A DNA stretch of 64,000 nt, taken from positions 1-64,000 of the forward strand of contig URWA01000012.1 of the NCBI GenBank assembly GCA_900551445.1, read 5' to 3'. Shown in pieces: positions 31,222 through 39,886 of this stretch. The stretch comes from an uncultured Bacteroides sp. (GTDB lineage: Bacteria > Bacteroidota > Bacteroidia > Bacteroidales > Bacteroidaceae). Both the position numbers and the translations under genes were made by a program. The stretch's first letter is position 1. Every line of letters starts with the position of its first letter. A model generated the notes under the pieces. That model saw only the letters and a list, made by a program, of their open reading frames with translations, was not told where the DNA came from and searched no databases.

Positions 31222-33386
31222 AAACTTGGTTTCTGTTGGGTTTGGGGTTGTCTATGGCAGTTGTATCGAGCGCCCAGCAAAACTCTCGCGATACACTGCC
31301 TGTGACCATACCCGTACAGGTGTTGGAGGAGATTACTGTCCGTCCGCAGTACATTCGTCGTGAGCATAATCATTATACCATGCAGATTTCTCCGGATGAG
31401 CGAGGAAAAAATGGGGAAGAATTGTTACGTCAGGCGCCTGGCGTATGGCTTTCGCAAGGAAAAATATCCATCAACGGGAGTACTGGTACACGTGTTTTTC
31501 TCGACGGGCGTGAAATCAGGCTGGAAGGTGAATTATTCACCCAGTATCTGCAATCACTCAAATCTGAAGACATTGCACGCATTGAGGTTTTTCCACAGTC
31601 TGGTGCCGAGCAGGATGCCAGCATGAAGGGGGGTATCATCCAGATCTGGATGAAACGAAGCCGCAAGAACAGCGTTGTGTGTACTGCAACTGTTACTGCG
31701 CAGGCCGGCAAACGCTATCAGCAATACCAACCCCATGCGGGGTGGCAGTTTCATCGGAAGCATTTAGACTGGTATGGTTCGCTCTCATCCGATTATCAGC
31801 CTCATTCAGGAGGAACGACTGAAGTGTTCCGGACTTATCCTTCACCCCTAGAGTCCTTTCATGCCTTGTCTATTTTCCAGCAGAGAAACCGGAATCACCT
31901 GTTACGTACAGGGGTAGTGTGGTCACCCGATTCGCTGAATGTGTGGGGACTAGAAGGTGAAGTTTTGCTGCAATCTGCACGCGAGCGCAAATCCGGTGAG
32001 ATTCTTTGGACTTCGTCTGGGTTTCAGTCGCACAGCTGGGAGCAAAATGCACAGAAGAAACAGGGGCAGATTGTCACTGGATGTCTGAGCTATCTCCATC
32101 GGATAGATGAGGCGGGTTCTGAAATAAAGTTGCTGTCGGATTATACTCGGCGGAATACTGACGGCTGGTGTTACACGGATATTCAGCAGACCGATAATCA
32201 GTTTCCTACCGATACTCTCTATCGCCAGTTGATGGATTCTTGGTACCATATCGGAACGGTGAATCTGGCATGGACACAAATCGTAAATCCAGAAAGCCGT
32301 TTTCAAGCCGGACTTAAATACACACATTCTGCCATTGAGGATCTGTCTGCTTATGAAGGGTGTGGCAGGCAGGAACAATGGACTCCCGTTGACGGATACC
32401 GGTACGGATTAGATTACAAGGAACAAATTTATGCAGGTTATTTCACTTATTCCCGTCAGTGGAAGCGTTTTTCACTCAAGGCGGGGTTACGTGCCGAGTA
32501 TGTGCGAACGGCAAACCGCACGAATCAAGTCATCACGAAAAAACTGGATTGGTTTCCTTCTCTTCAAGTGAATTATTCTTTGAATCGGTTGCAAACCTGG
32601 ATGTTGGCGGGTGAATATGCACGTTACATCGAACGTCCGCATTTTGCTGCTTTGAGTCCGGCCCCTGTTCAATTGTCAGAATATGCGTATCAGGTAGGAA
32701 ATCCTCAATTAAGGCCTACTTATATCCACAGATTTAATATGACATTGATCTATGACTATCGCTATACGCTGACGGTGGGCGGAAACCTGCATACAAATCT
32801 GATACGGGAATTTTCGAAACAGGATGCGGTGAATCCTGAAGTTTCTTGTCTCACTTATGAAAATCATTATCGTGAGAACCATTGGTTTGTTGCGCTTAGT
32901 ATTCCTTTTCAACCTTTTTACTGGTGGAAATTCTCGCTCAATCTGATTGGCGTGCGTCAAGACATACGCACTTACCGGAATTCGGACTGGCAATCACATG
33001 GCTTGTTTTTTGGCAATGCATTGTCCAGTTTTTCCATGCCTTGGGGTATGACGATGGAGCTCCGCTATGAAGGCAGTTCCCGGCTTTATTCGGGGAACAG
33101 TGAAGTGGCTCCCTTGCATCAGGTGCATCTGCAAATTCGCAAACGGTTGTTGGATGGGCGTATGGCGCTTACTTTGGGAGTAAATAACCTATTAAACCAG
33201 ACAGCCGCCTATTCCGGATATCTGGAGAATTATTCACAACATACTTATGTTTCAAATCCTTCTTCTGGACGGCGGTTTCAGGTAGGCATCAGCTATCGTT
33301 TCTGGCAAGGGAAGAAGTTTCGTCAGAGGTCTGTCGAAAAGACTGCTGAGCAAGATCGTGAGCGCTTAACGCGAGATTTCAAGTGA
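31218..33386 (+). CDS. TonB-dependent-receptor-like outer-membrane beta-barrel
   Basis: A 722-residue outer-membrane protein. After the signal peptide (ending AVVSSAQ) comes a plug-like domain (LLRQAPGVWLSQGKISING, VFLDGREIRL, IARIEVFPQSGAEQDASMKG; about 60-150) and then a long barrel of alternating strands with many aromatic residues. It lacks the N-terminal carboxypeptidase-like domain of SusC proteins and no SusD partner follows. Related proteins are annotated as outer-membrane beta-barrel family. The cargo is unknown. It is coupled to the DUF2141 gene by ATGA. Confidence 0.82.
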   Translation: MKTWFLLGLGLSMAVVSSAQQNSRDTLPVTIPVQVLEEITVRPQYIRREHNHYTMQISPDERGKNGEELLRQAPGVWLSQGKISINGSTGTRVFLDGREIRLEGELFTQYLQSLKSEDIARIEVFPQSGAEQDASMKGGIIQIWMKRSRKNSVVCTATVTAQAGKRYQQYQPHAGWQFHRKHLDWYGSLSSDYQPHSGGTTEVFRTYPSPLESFHALSIFQQRNRNHLLRTGVVWSPDSLNVWGLEGEVLLQSARERKSGEILWTSSGFQSHSWEQNAQKKQGQIVTGCLSYLHRIDEAGSEIKLLSDYTRRNTDGWCYTDIQQTDNQFPTDTLYRQLMDSWYHIGTVNLAWTQIVNPESRFQAGLKYTHSAIEDLSAYEGCGRQEQWTPVDGYRYGLDYKEQIYAGYFTYSRQWKRFSLKAGLRAEYVRTANRTNQVITKKLDWFPSLQVNYSLNRLQTWMLAGEYARYIERPHFAALSPAPVQLSEYAYQVGNPQLRPTYIHRFNMTLIYDYRYTLTVGGNLHTNLIREFSKQDAVNPEVSCLTYENHYRENHWFVALSIPFQPFYWWKFSLNLIGVRQDIRTYRNSDWQSHGLFFGNALSSFSMPWGMTMELRYEGSSRLYSGNSEVAPLHQVHLQIRKRLLDGRMALTLGVNNLLNQTAAYSGYLENYSQHTYVSNPSSGRRFQVGISYRFWQGKKFRQRSVEKTAEQDRERLTRDFK

Positions 33387-33389
33387 AAA

Positions 33390-33421
33390 TTTGGTTTATT
33401 TGATAAACTACATTATTTTTG
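33390..33421 (+). promoter_or_regulatory. Promoter with embedded operator GTTTAT-N3-ATAAAC (module promoter 2)
   Basis: TTTG (33390-33393), 20 nt, TATTTTTG (33414-33421). The operator GTTTATTTGATAAAC (33394-33408) starts at the base after TTTG and ends 5 nt before the -7 box, exactly as in promoter 1. Confidence 0.78.
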
Positions 33422-33447
33422 AAAAACTAAAAACAAATGAGTGCCTT

Positions 33448-34065
33448 ATGGAAGAAAAAAGATTATCAGAACGGGAAAGTCTGGAACTGATTTCGCAGAT
33501 GATTCATTCCACACGGAAAAATCTGGAAGTGGGCAGTGGCAACCAGTTTCTTTACTGGGGCTATTTCACTACCGCCCTTTCGGTCTTGTTGTTCTTGTTG
33601 GTGTACTACACGGGTGATGCTCGCTGGAACTTTGGTTGGTTCACTATGTTTTTGTTTTGGGGCTTCATGCTTTGGGAACAGCGTCGGCAGGTGGCTGAGG
33701 TGATTACTTATACAGACCGTGCCATTATGCAGGTCTGGAAAGTGATAGGAAGTCTGTTTGTGCTGACCGTGTTTATCATGTGCCTGCTGACCTTTTATTA
33801 TGGAAGAGTGGATTTTTCACTGATGCTTCCTCTGTCCCTGCTTTATTGCGGCATTGGGGTTTCCATCACCGGGGTGGTGATTCGCAGCCGCTTGGTGACT
33901 TGGTGTCCGCTGGTGGCTTTCTGCTTTGCCATCTACATGCTGATGGCCTATACCATCCACCAGTCTTCCACTGTCGACTGGAATCTGTATTTCGGATTGT
34001 CATTTCTCGTGATGATGGTGCTGCCCGGCCATTATCTGAACCGTAAAGCGCGTCAGGTATGTTGA
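33448..34065 (+). CDS. Integral membrane protein, function unknown
   Basis: A 205-residue protein. A short acidic/basic N-terminal part (MEEKRLSERESLELISQMIH) precedes about six hydrophobic segments. I recognise no family. The ATG at 33448 is chosen because the promoter -7 box ends at 33421; a longer frame from 33391 would start inside the promoter. It overlaps the winged-helix regulator gene by 7 nt, so the two are co-expressed and the membrane protein may modulate the regulator, which is inference only. Confidence 0.7.
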   Translation: MEEKRLSERESLELISQMIHSTRKNLEVGSGNQFLYWGYFTTALSVLLFLLVYYTGDARWNFGWFTMFLFWGFMLWEQRRQVAEVITYTDRAIMQVWKVIGSLFVLTVFIMCLLTFYYGRVDFSLMLPLSLLYCGIGVSITGVVIRSRLVTWCPLVAFCFAIYMLMAYTIHQSSTVDWNLYFGLSFLVMMVLPGHYLNRKARQVC

Positions 34066-34346
34066 AGGAATTAAATCCGTTGCTCCATTCCCAGTTGCGG
34101 CTGGCGGTGATGTCCATTCTTTTGTCGGTGGAAGAGGCTGAGTTTGTGTATCTGAAAGAGCAGACCCAGGCCACGGCCGGTAACCTCAGCGTCCAGCTCG
34201 ACAAACTGAGTGAGGCTGGTTACATCGAAATAGAGAAAAGTTTTGCGGGCAAGAAACCTCGCACCGTTTGCCGGATGACCTCAAAAGGCAGGGAGGCCAT
34301 GGAAGAATATGTGGAGGCATTGAAAGAATACCTTCCGGGATTTTGA
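34059..34346 (+). CDS. Winged-helix transcriptional regulator, probable regulator of its own operon
   Basis: A 95-residue DNA-binding protein. A winged helix of the MarR/PadR-like small type is visible: LRLAVMSILLSVEEAEFVYL, then the recognition helix region TAGNLSVQLDKLSEAGYIEIE, then the wing KKPRTVCRMTSKGREAMEEY. No effector domain is present. Because it sits in the second transcript of the module, and both module promoters carry the same palindrome, it is the best candidate to bind GTTTAT-N3-ATAAAC. Array 2 follows 42 nt after its stop. Confidence 0.82.
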   Translation: MLKELNPLLHSQLRLAVMSILLSVEEAEFVYLKEQTQATAGNLSVQLDKLSEAGYIEIEKSFAGKKPRTVCRMTSKGREAMEEYVEALKEYLPGF

Positions 34347-34388
34347 GGATTTTGGAGGACTTTTAGGGGCATATAATGTCTCATGAAA

Positions 34389-34514
34389 AAACGCAAGGAC
34401 GTTTGGGAGCAAACGCCTTTGCGTTTGGTTGTAAACGCACTTGCGTTTCAAGTAAAACGTACTTGTGTTTTGGGGTAAACGTCCTTGTGTTTCAGATGAA
34501 ACGCAAAGGCGTTT
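34389..34514. repeat. Array of six 16-bp near-palindromes at a 22-nt period (array 2)
   Basis: Units start at 34389, 34411, 34433, 34455, 34477 and 34499. They are AAACGCAAGGACGTTT, AAACGCCTTTGCGTTT, AAACGCACTTGCGTTT, AAACGTACTTGTGTTT, AAACGTCCTTGTGTTT and AAACGCAAAGGCGTTT, with unrelated 6-nt spacers. Unit 6 is the exact reverse complement of unit 2, and unit 1 that of unit 5 but for one base. Total length (126 bp), unit number and period are the same as in array 1. It lies after the regulator gene and before the PUL promoter. Confidence 0.87.
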
Positions 34515-34519
34515 TTTAT

Positions 34520-34541
34520 GGCCTTGAAAAGGCCTTTTTTT
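34520..34541 (+). terminator. Terminator after array 2
   Basis: GGCCTT-gaa-AAGGCC is a perfect 6-bp hairpin followed by seven Ts. It insulates the PUL from the upstream module. Confidence 0.8.
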
Positions 34542-34578
34542 ATGTTTTATAGCCTAAATGTATCATGGCATAAAGAAA

Positions 34579-34607
34579 ATGTTACACGTGTGAGCCGGAT
34601 GTAACAT
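34579..34607 (+). promoter_or_regulatory. Probable hybrid-regulator operator upstream of susC
   Basis: ATGTTAC (34579-34585) and GTAACAT (34601-34607) form an inverted pair. GTAACAT is followed 22 nt later by GTAATAT (34623-34629). GTAACAT lies exactly 50 nt before the -7 box TACATTTG (34658-34665). The same GTAACAT-N50-box geometry occurs at both promoters in 44263-44519. Confidence 0.7.
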
Positions 34608-34657
34608 ATAGTATGCGTGTTTGTAATATGGAATAATTTCTTTCATTTATTAAGAAT

Positions 34658-34665
34658 TACATTTG
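34658..34665 (+). promoter_or_regulatory. -7 promoter box of the susC-susD transcript
   Basis: TACATTTG fits TAnnTTTG. There is no TTTG at -33, as expected if an activator is needed. It leaves a leader of about 140 nt before susC. Confidence 0.6.
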
Positions 34666-34741
34666 CGACATGTTAAATGATTTGTAATTGTGTAATCTTA
34701 AATGAAATGCGTATGGACACAACAAGGAATAATGGAGGATG

Positions 34742-34770
34742 AAGTAATAATGATGGAAGAATTATTACTT
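34742..34770 (+). promoter_or_regulatory. Hairpin in the susC leader
   Basis: AAGTAATAAT (34742-34751) pairs perfectly with ATTATTACTT (34761-34770) around the loop GATGGAAGA, 43 nt before the susC ATG. There is no T-run, so it is a leader structure rather than a terminator. Confidence 0.5.
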
Positions 34771-34813
34771 GGTAAGTAAGAAAAAATTATTAACTTTTAA
34801 ACATACAACTATA

Positions 34814-37800
34814 ATGAAAAACTCTTTTAATTTACGCCTGACATGGCTATTCATATTGTTTTGTATGATTCCTTTATGGGCTTTGTCCCAAAATATTACC
34901 GTAAAAGGAGTCGTTAAAGATGGAACTGGGGAGTCGGTTATTGGAGCGAGTGTGCTTCAGAAAGGTACGACTAATGGTACAATTACAGATTTTGAAGGGG
35001 GATTTACATTGAATGTACCTTCTAATTCAGTGATTGTGGTATCTTTTGTAGGATATAAAAGTCAGGAAATTTCGGTTGCTGGCAGAACAGACCTGACTGT
35101 TACGTTGAAAGAAGACACGCAATTACTGGATGATGTCGTAGTAGTAGGATATGGTACTCAGAAAAAAGAAGATTTGACTTCAGCAATTGCCACTTTAAGC
35201 CCAAAGGAAGTTTTGAAGTCTCCGGGTGGAATTACAGATGCCTTGCAGGGAAGTACGGCAGGTGTGAATGTATCAGGTGGTAAGATTCGTATTCGTGGTA
35301 CTTCTTCTATTACAGGTAGTACAGACCCGTTGTGGGTAGTAGATGGTATCATTGACGCCTCTGGTAACATTCCGAATGATAATGAAATTGAGTCTATTCA
35401 GGTGTTGAAGGATGCGGCTTCGTGTGCTATCTACGGTGTGCGTGGTGCAAATGGTGTAATTGTGGTCACTACGAAAAAGGGAGCTGAAGGAAAACCGAAA
35501 GTAAGTTTTAATGCATATGCCGGTTTTGGTTCAAATACAAGTAAGGTAGACATGTTGAATCCTTATGACTATGCCGTTTATGTAAATGAACTTTATTATA
35601 ATTCCTCCGATGCGAATGCAATTGCCAATGGCACATGGAATAAAACAGTTCCGACAGGTGTGGCAAATCCAAGTAACCCGCTTGGTAGCACAGACTGGTG
35701 GGATGAATATTTTAGCAATACAAACTATCAGAAATATGACTTGTCAGTAAGTGGAGGTAGTAAATATGCCAGCTATCGTATTGGTGCCACACATGCAGAC
35801 AATGATGATAAGATGCATACAGAAGATGTGAAAGTGGATAACATCTATGCCAATGTACAAGGTACTGTGGGTCGTTTTACTTACGGTGGTCGTATCTTTG
35901 CCAATTATAGCAGAACAAATGGCTTTACGGGTGCCTCTTTGATGAATACTTTGCAGACTCCTTCCAACCTGCCAGTATATAATGAAGATGGTAGTTTCTT
36001 CTTGACTGGTAACAATGGACGTGACGGAAATGACTTGGTCAACCAGATCTGGTTCTTAAGAAATGAAAAGCTTCGCAATCGTTCCATCAGTGCATTGGGA
36101 AGTATTTTTGGAGAAATAAAGATTTTTGACTGGTTGAAATACCGTTTGACTTATACCTATTCATTTGCCAGAAACAATGATGCCACTCTCGTTCCGGAAC
36201 ATGATCTTGGAACCGCTAATGGAAGACAGTCATATAATTCACAAACTACGACAAAAGGAGGAAGCGGACATGAGATTATTGAAAACTTGTTGACTTTCGA
36301 TAAGACTTTTAATGATGTGCATACTTTGTCTGGAGTTGTCGGCGTGGTTTCAGAAAAATTTGACGGATGGTCTACGGGTATTTCTGGTCGTAGCAATGAA
36401 TATGCAGATTTCGGTCCGGAAAGTCGTTTCCCAGATAGTCAGAACATCACGAGTTCACAGTATAACGAAGCTTATTTTTCTTATCTGGCCAGAGTGATGT
36501 ATTCATACAACAGCAAATATATGATTACTGCCAATTTCCGTGCAGATGAATCTTCTAAATTCAAGAAAGGCAATCGTTGGGGATATTTCCCATCATTCTC
36601 TGTAGGTTGGAGAGTAAGCGAGGAATCTTGGATGAAAGATGCCACTTCCAGTTGGTTGAACAACTTGAAACTTCGTGCCACATTGGGTTGGATTGGTAGT
36701 GCCAATGCGGTTGGACGGTATGATTATCAGTCAGTAGTGGTAACCGACAACAGATATTATACTTTTGGTCCTAACCAGATTAATCCTGAGGGAACTGCTT
36801 CTAATGCATCTGCCCCATTGATTGAAAATTTTGCTAATCCAGATTTATCATGGGAAACAACCAGAGATGCAGGTGTAGGTTTCGACCTTGATATGTTTAA
36901 TAATAAATTCAGCTTGGTATTCGATTATTATAATCGTAAGACAACCGATATGTTGCTTGCCGTACAGTTGCCTAAATCAACAGGTAATATCAATACCATG
37001 TATTCTAATGTGGGTAGCATGAAGAACTGGGGTATCGAACTTTCAGCTACTTATCGTGAGCAGATTGGGGATGTGAAATTGACTATTTCTCCTAATTTCT
37101 CTCTTTATCGGAATGAAGTAACAAGTTTGGGTGATAATGCTTCACTTGCCGGTGGTGCTTGTAGTACAGGTAATGTGACGATGACGGTAGTTGGACAGCC
37201 AGTAGCTCAATTCTGGGGATATAAGACAGATGGTTTGTTCCGTACAGATGAAGAGGCCGCTAACTATTTAAATAGCAAGGGAGAACGTCTTCAACCTTCT
37301 GCTGCAGCCGGAGACTTGAAATACGTGGACTTGAATGGTGACGGACAAATTACAGATGACGATAAGACATTTATCGGTTCTTCTTTACCGAATTGCTCTT
37401 TTGGTTTGAATATTACGGCAGAATATAAAGGATTTGATTTTTCAATGTTGTGGCAAGGTGACTTTGGAAGCCAAATTTATAATAACTGGAAAACAGAGTT
37501 GATGGGTGGTTATGCTGCAAAGAACCAGATGGCAGATATGAACAATCGTTTCCGTGCGAAAGATGTGACCTTTACAACTGCAGGTGGTGAAACTATTACA
37601 TTGCCGGCCAATGTGAATACCGATGTTCCTCGTGCCGTACTGAATGACCCGAATGGTAATCACACAATGGCATCCGACTATTTTATTGAAAATGGTTCTT
37701 ACTTCCGTTGTAACCGTATTACACTGGGCTATACTTTTGACAAAGCATTGATTTCGAAAGCTCACATTGAATCTTTACGTTTGTATTTAGGTGTAAAGAA

Positions 37801-37954
37801 TCCGTTCACTATTACAGGATATTCCATGTTTGACCCGCAGGTACCTAACAATGGTTCAACTTTGAATCGTGGTGTAGATGGAGCCTATTATTACTCTGGA
37901 GATACCTATTGGGCTAACCGTGAATTCTTTGCTGGTTTACAGTTGACATTTTAA
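34814..37954 (+). CDS. SusC-like TonB-dependent outer-membrane glycan importer
   Basis: A 1046-residue SusC/RagA-family transporter. The signal peptide ends at LWALSQ. A carboxypeptidase-regulatory-like domain follows (ITVKGVVKDGTGESVIGASV to about residue 100). Then come the TonB box region DDVVVVGYGTQKK, the plug (IRIRGTSSITGSTDPLWVVD, GVRGANGVIVVTTKKG) and a large barrel ending in an aromatic residue (FAGLQLTF). The ATG at 34814 is preferred over the in-frame TTG at 34769 because it starts the signal peptide. It is followed after 6 nt by the SusD partner. Together they should import oligosaccharides released from a plant glycan. Confidence 0.95.
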   Translation: MKNSFNLRLTWLFILFCMIPLWALSQNITVKGVVKDGTGESVIGASVLQKGTTNGTITDFEGGFTLNVPSNSVIVVSFVGYKSQEISVAGRTDLTVTLKEDTQLLDDVVVVGYGTQKKEDLTSAIATLSPKEVLKSPGGITDALQGSTAGVNVSGGKIRIRGTSSITGSTDPLWVVDGIIDASGNIPNDNEIESIQVLKDAASCAIYGVRGANGVIVVTTKKGAEGKPKVSFNAYAGFGSNTSKVDMLNPYDYAVYVNELYYNSSDANAIANGTWNKTVPTGVANPSNPLGSTDWWDEYFSNTNYQKYDLSVSGGSKYASYRIGATHADNDDKMHTEDVKVDNIYANVQGTVGRFTYGGRIFANYSRTNGFTGASLMNTLQTPSNLPVYNEDGSFFLTGNNGRDGNDLVNQIWFLRNEKLRNRSISALGSIFGEIKIFDWLKYRLTYTYSFARNNDATLVPEHDLGTANGRQSYNSQTTTKGGSGHEIIENLLTFDKTFNDVHTLSGVVGVVSEKFDGWSTGISGRSNEYADFGPESRFPDSQNITSSQYNEAYFSYLARVMYSYNSKYMITANFRADESSKFKKGNRWGYFPSFSVGWRVSEESWMKDATSSWLNNLKLRATLGWIGSANAVGRYDYQSVVVTDNRYYTFGPNQINPEGTASNASAPLIENFANPDLSWETTRDAGVGFDLDMFNNKFSLVFDYYNRKTTDMLLAVQLPKSTGNINTMYSNVGSMKNWGIELSATYREQIGDVKLTISPNFSLYRNEVTSLGDNASLAGGACSTGNVTMTVVGQPVAQFWGYKTDGLFRTDEEAANYLNSKGERLQPSAAAGDLKYVDLNGDGQITDDDKTFIGSSLPNCSFGLNITAEYKGFDFSMLWQGDFGSQIYNNWKTELMGGYAAKNQMADMNNRFRAKDVTFTTAGGETITLPANVNTDVPRAVLNDPNGNHTMASDYFIENGSYFRCNRITLGYTFDKALISKAHIESLRLYLGVKNPFTITGYSMFDPQVPNNGSTLNRGVDGAYYYSGDTYWANREFFAGLQLTF

Positions 37955-37960
37955 ATAACA

Positions 37961-39799
37961 ATGAAATATCGGAAAATTATGAAACATCTTAAAACATATA
38001 TGGGTATTTGTTTAGGCTCATTATTAATGACAATGAGTTCATGTGAGCCTGACATGGATTTTAATAATCCTTCCGCAGAAAACGAAGCTACATATTATAA
38101 TACAAAAGAGCATTTGACTTATGCGGTAAATGGAGCGTATAACATTCTTCAAAGAGCTGGTGGATGGGCTCGTTGGATGCCATTCATGCTGAATGCACGT
38201 AGTGATGAATATGTGTTTACAAGTGGAGCGGCTGCTGGTGAACCTGAAACAGCGAGATTGTCTCAGTATAACGTGAACGCAGACCTGGGTAGTGTATCAA
38301 CTTGTTACCAGGACTTGTATGTATTGCAGTATGCGGCTAATTTAGCACTTGAAAAACTGGAAGCAAATCAGGATGGAGCTTTTGATTTGAACAATGAAGA
38401 TGACAAGAAGTTATATAACCGGTTAAAAGGAGAAGCCATCTTCCTGCGTGGATTGAGCCGGTTCTATCTGGTGTATTTCTGGGGAGACGAAATTCCTGAC
38501 CGTGATTATGTGACTACCGGTGAAGGGGATTATATGTTGGCTCCTGCTGAACCAGGTGTTATTTATCAGCGTATGATAAAAGACTTCCAGGATGCCTCAG
38601 AGTTGCTTACCGACTGGTCATACGAAGGTACAGAGAATGAAGGTCGTGCCACCAAAGGTTCTGCACTTGCCTTTTTGGCAAAGACATATATGGCTCGTCC
38701 GATATTGGATGGAACAGCTAAGGCTGGAGATGCAGAATGGGCCTTGGCCAAAGACGTGTTGTGGCAGATTATTAATTCCGGTAAATATTCATTGGTGGAT
38801 AATTATCGTGACAATGCCACAGAAGATAATGAAAACAATTCAGAATCCTTGTTTGAGGTACAATTCTGTCAGAGTGTAGAAACAGACGGTTTTAACCCTG
38901 CAGCTAATGGTGACTTAAATGACTGGGTTGTAACCGGTCAAAATACAATCCGTGAATTGGAAATGAGTGCGCCTAACTCTACTGAGTCTGCCAGATGGTG
39001 GAATGGACAGCCTTCTTTGGCCCTGTACAATGAGTTTGAACGTGATGAGAATGACAATATTATTGATCCTCGTGCTTATCTGGGTATGTATATTCCAGAC
39101 GGTTGTAATTTCTTAGGAAAGTCTGGTAACTGGATTCCTTATGAGACTTTGTTCTCAGGCGATACATTTGATGAATGGAGAGGAAAATGGTTTGGCTGCC
39201 GTAAGTATAGTCTTGATCAGGTGAGAAGCAAGGAACAGAGCGGTATCAATGACCGTCTTATCCGTTATTCGGATATTCTGTTGATGTATGCAGAGTGCTG
39301 TCTGGAAGCTGACAACGATGAGGCAACAGCTAAAAAATACATTCAGATGGTGCGTGATCGTGCGAATAACAATACCGAAGCGTTCAATACGACTGAGGCT
39401 GATGCTGGTAAAGATTATTTGAAAGGTGGTACATTGCCTACTGTCGATGAACTGTTGCAGGATCATCCGGTTGTAGGTAGAGTGGTTGGAACAAATGGTA
39501 ATGTCATTTGTGAAGGCATGGAATTGAATACCGTACGTCGAATTCTGAAACATGAGTATTCTGTAGAGTTGTATTGGGAAGGCTGGAGATTCTTCAACTT
39601 GATGAGATGGTACAATAATCCGAATGATCCGGATCAGAGTATCATGTTGAATAACTTGAAGAATAAAAATGCCCTTCAGGTTGAACAGACTAACTTGACC
39701 GGTACTCAGACGTTTGATTATTCTCGTCATTTACGTGTGCCAATACCTTCAACAGAACTTTCTACCAATACGAATATGCATGGTAATTCTGCTAACTAA
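37961..39799 (+). CDS. SusD-like glycan-binding outer-membrane lipoprotein
   Basis: A 612-residue RagB/SusD-family protein. The signal peptide ends in a lipobox (LLMTMSSC), so the mature protein is a lipoprotein capping the SusC barrel. TPR-like regions and the family C-terminal block (RLIRYSDILLMYAECCLEA, LYWEGWRFFNLMRW) are present. An alternative start at 37979 (MKHLKTYMG) would shorten the basic N-terminus. The operon pauses at a terminator after this gene, and no surface glycan-binding lipoprotein gene follows, unlike many xylan PULs. Confidence 0.94.
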   Translation: MKYRKIMKHLKTYMGICLGSLLMTMSSCEPDMDFNNPSAENEATYYNTKEHLTYAVNGAYNILQRAGGWARWMPFMLNARSDEYVFTSGAAAGEPETARLSQYNVNADLGSVSTCYQDLYVLQYAANLALEKLEANQDGAFDLNNEDDKKLYNRLKGEAIFLRGLSRFYLVYFWGDEIPDRDYVTTGEGDYMLAPAEPGVIYQRMIKDFQDASELLTDWSYEGTENEGRATKGSALAFLAKTYMARPILDGTAKAGDAEWALAKDVLWQIINSGKYSLVDNYRDNATEDNENNSESLFEVQFCQSVETDGFNPAANGDLNDWVVTGQNTIRELEMSAPNSTESARWWNGQPSLALYNEFERDENDNIIDPRAYLGMYIPDGCNFLGKSGNWIPYETLFSGDTFDEWRGKWFGCRKYSLDQVRSKEQSGINDRLIRYSDILLMYAECCLEADNDEATAKKYIQMVRDRANNNTEAFNTTEADAGKDYLKGGTLPTVDELLQDHPVVGRVVGTNGNVICEGMELNTVRRILKHEYSVELYWEGWRFFNLMRWYNNPNDPDQSIMLNNLKNKNALQVEQTNLTGTQTFDYSRHLRVPIPSTELSTNTNMHGNSAN

Positions 39800-39820
39800 T
39801 TTCATTTTTTGTTGAATATA

Positions 39821-39857
39821 AAAAGCTGCTCCATGTAGTTTGGGGCAGCTTTTTTTA
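39821..39857 (+). terminator. Terminator after the SusD gene
   Basis: AAAAGCTGCTCC pairs with GGGGCAGCTTTT (one mismatch), followed by a run of Ts. The GH43-GH8 gene starts 30 nt later without a convincing promoter box, so partial readthrough is likely. Confidence 0.78.
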
Positions 39858-39886
39858 TCTTTTTGTTATATCTAATACTGATATTT

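Noticed and set aside
34769..34813. TTG start for the SusC-like gene
   Set aside because: The ATG at 34814 begins directly at the signal peptide; the extra residues are not typical.
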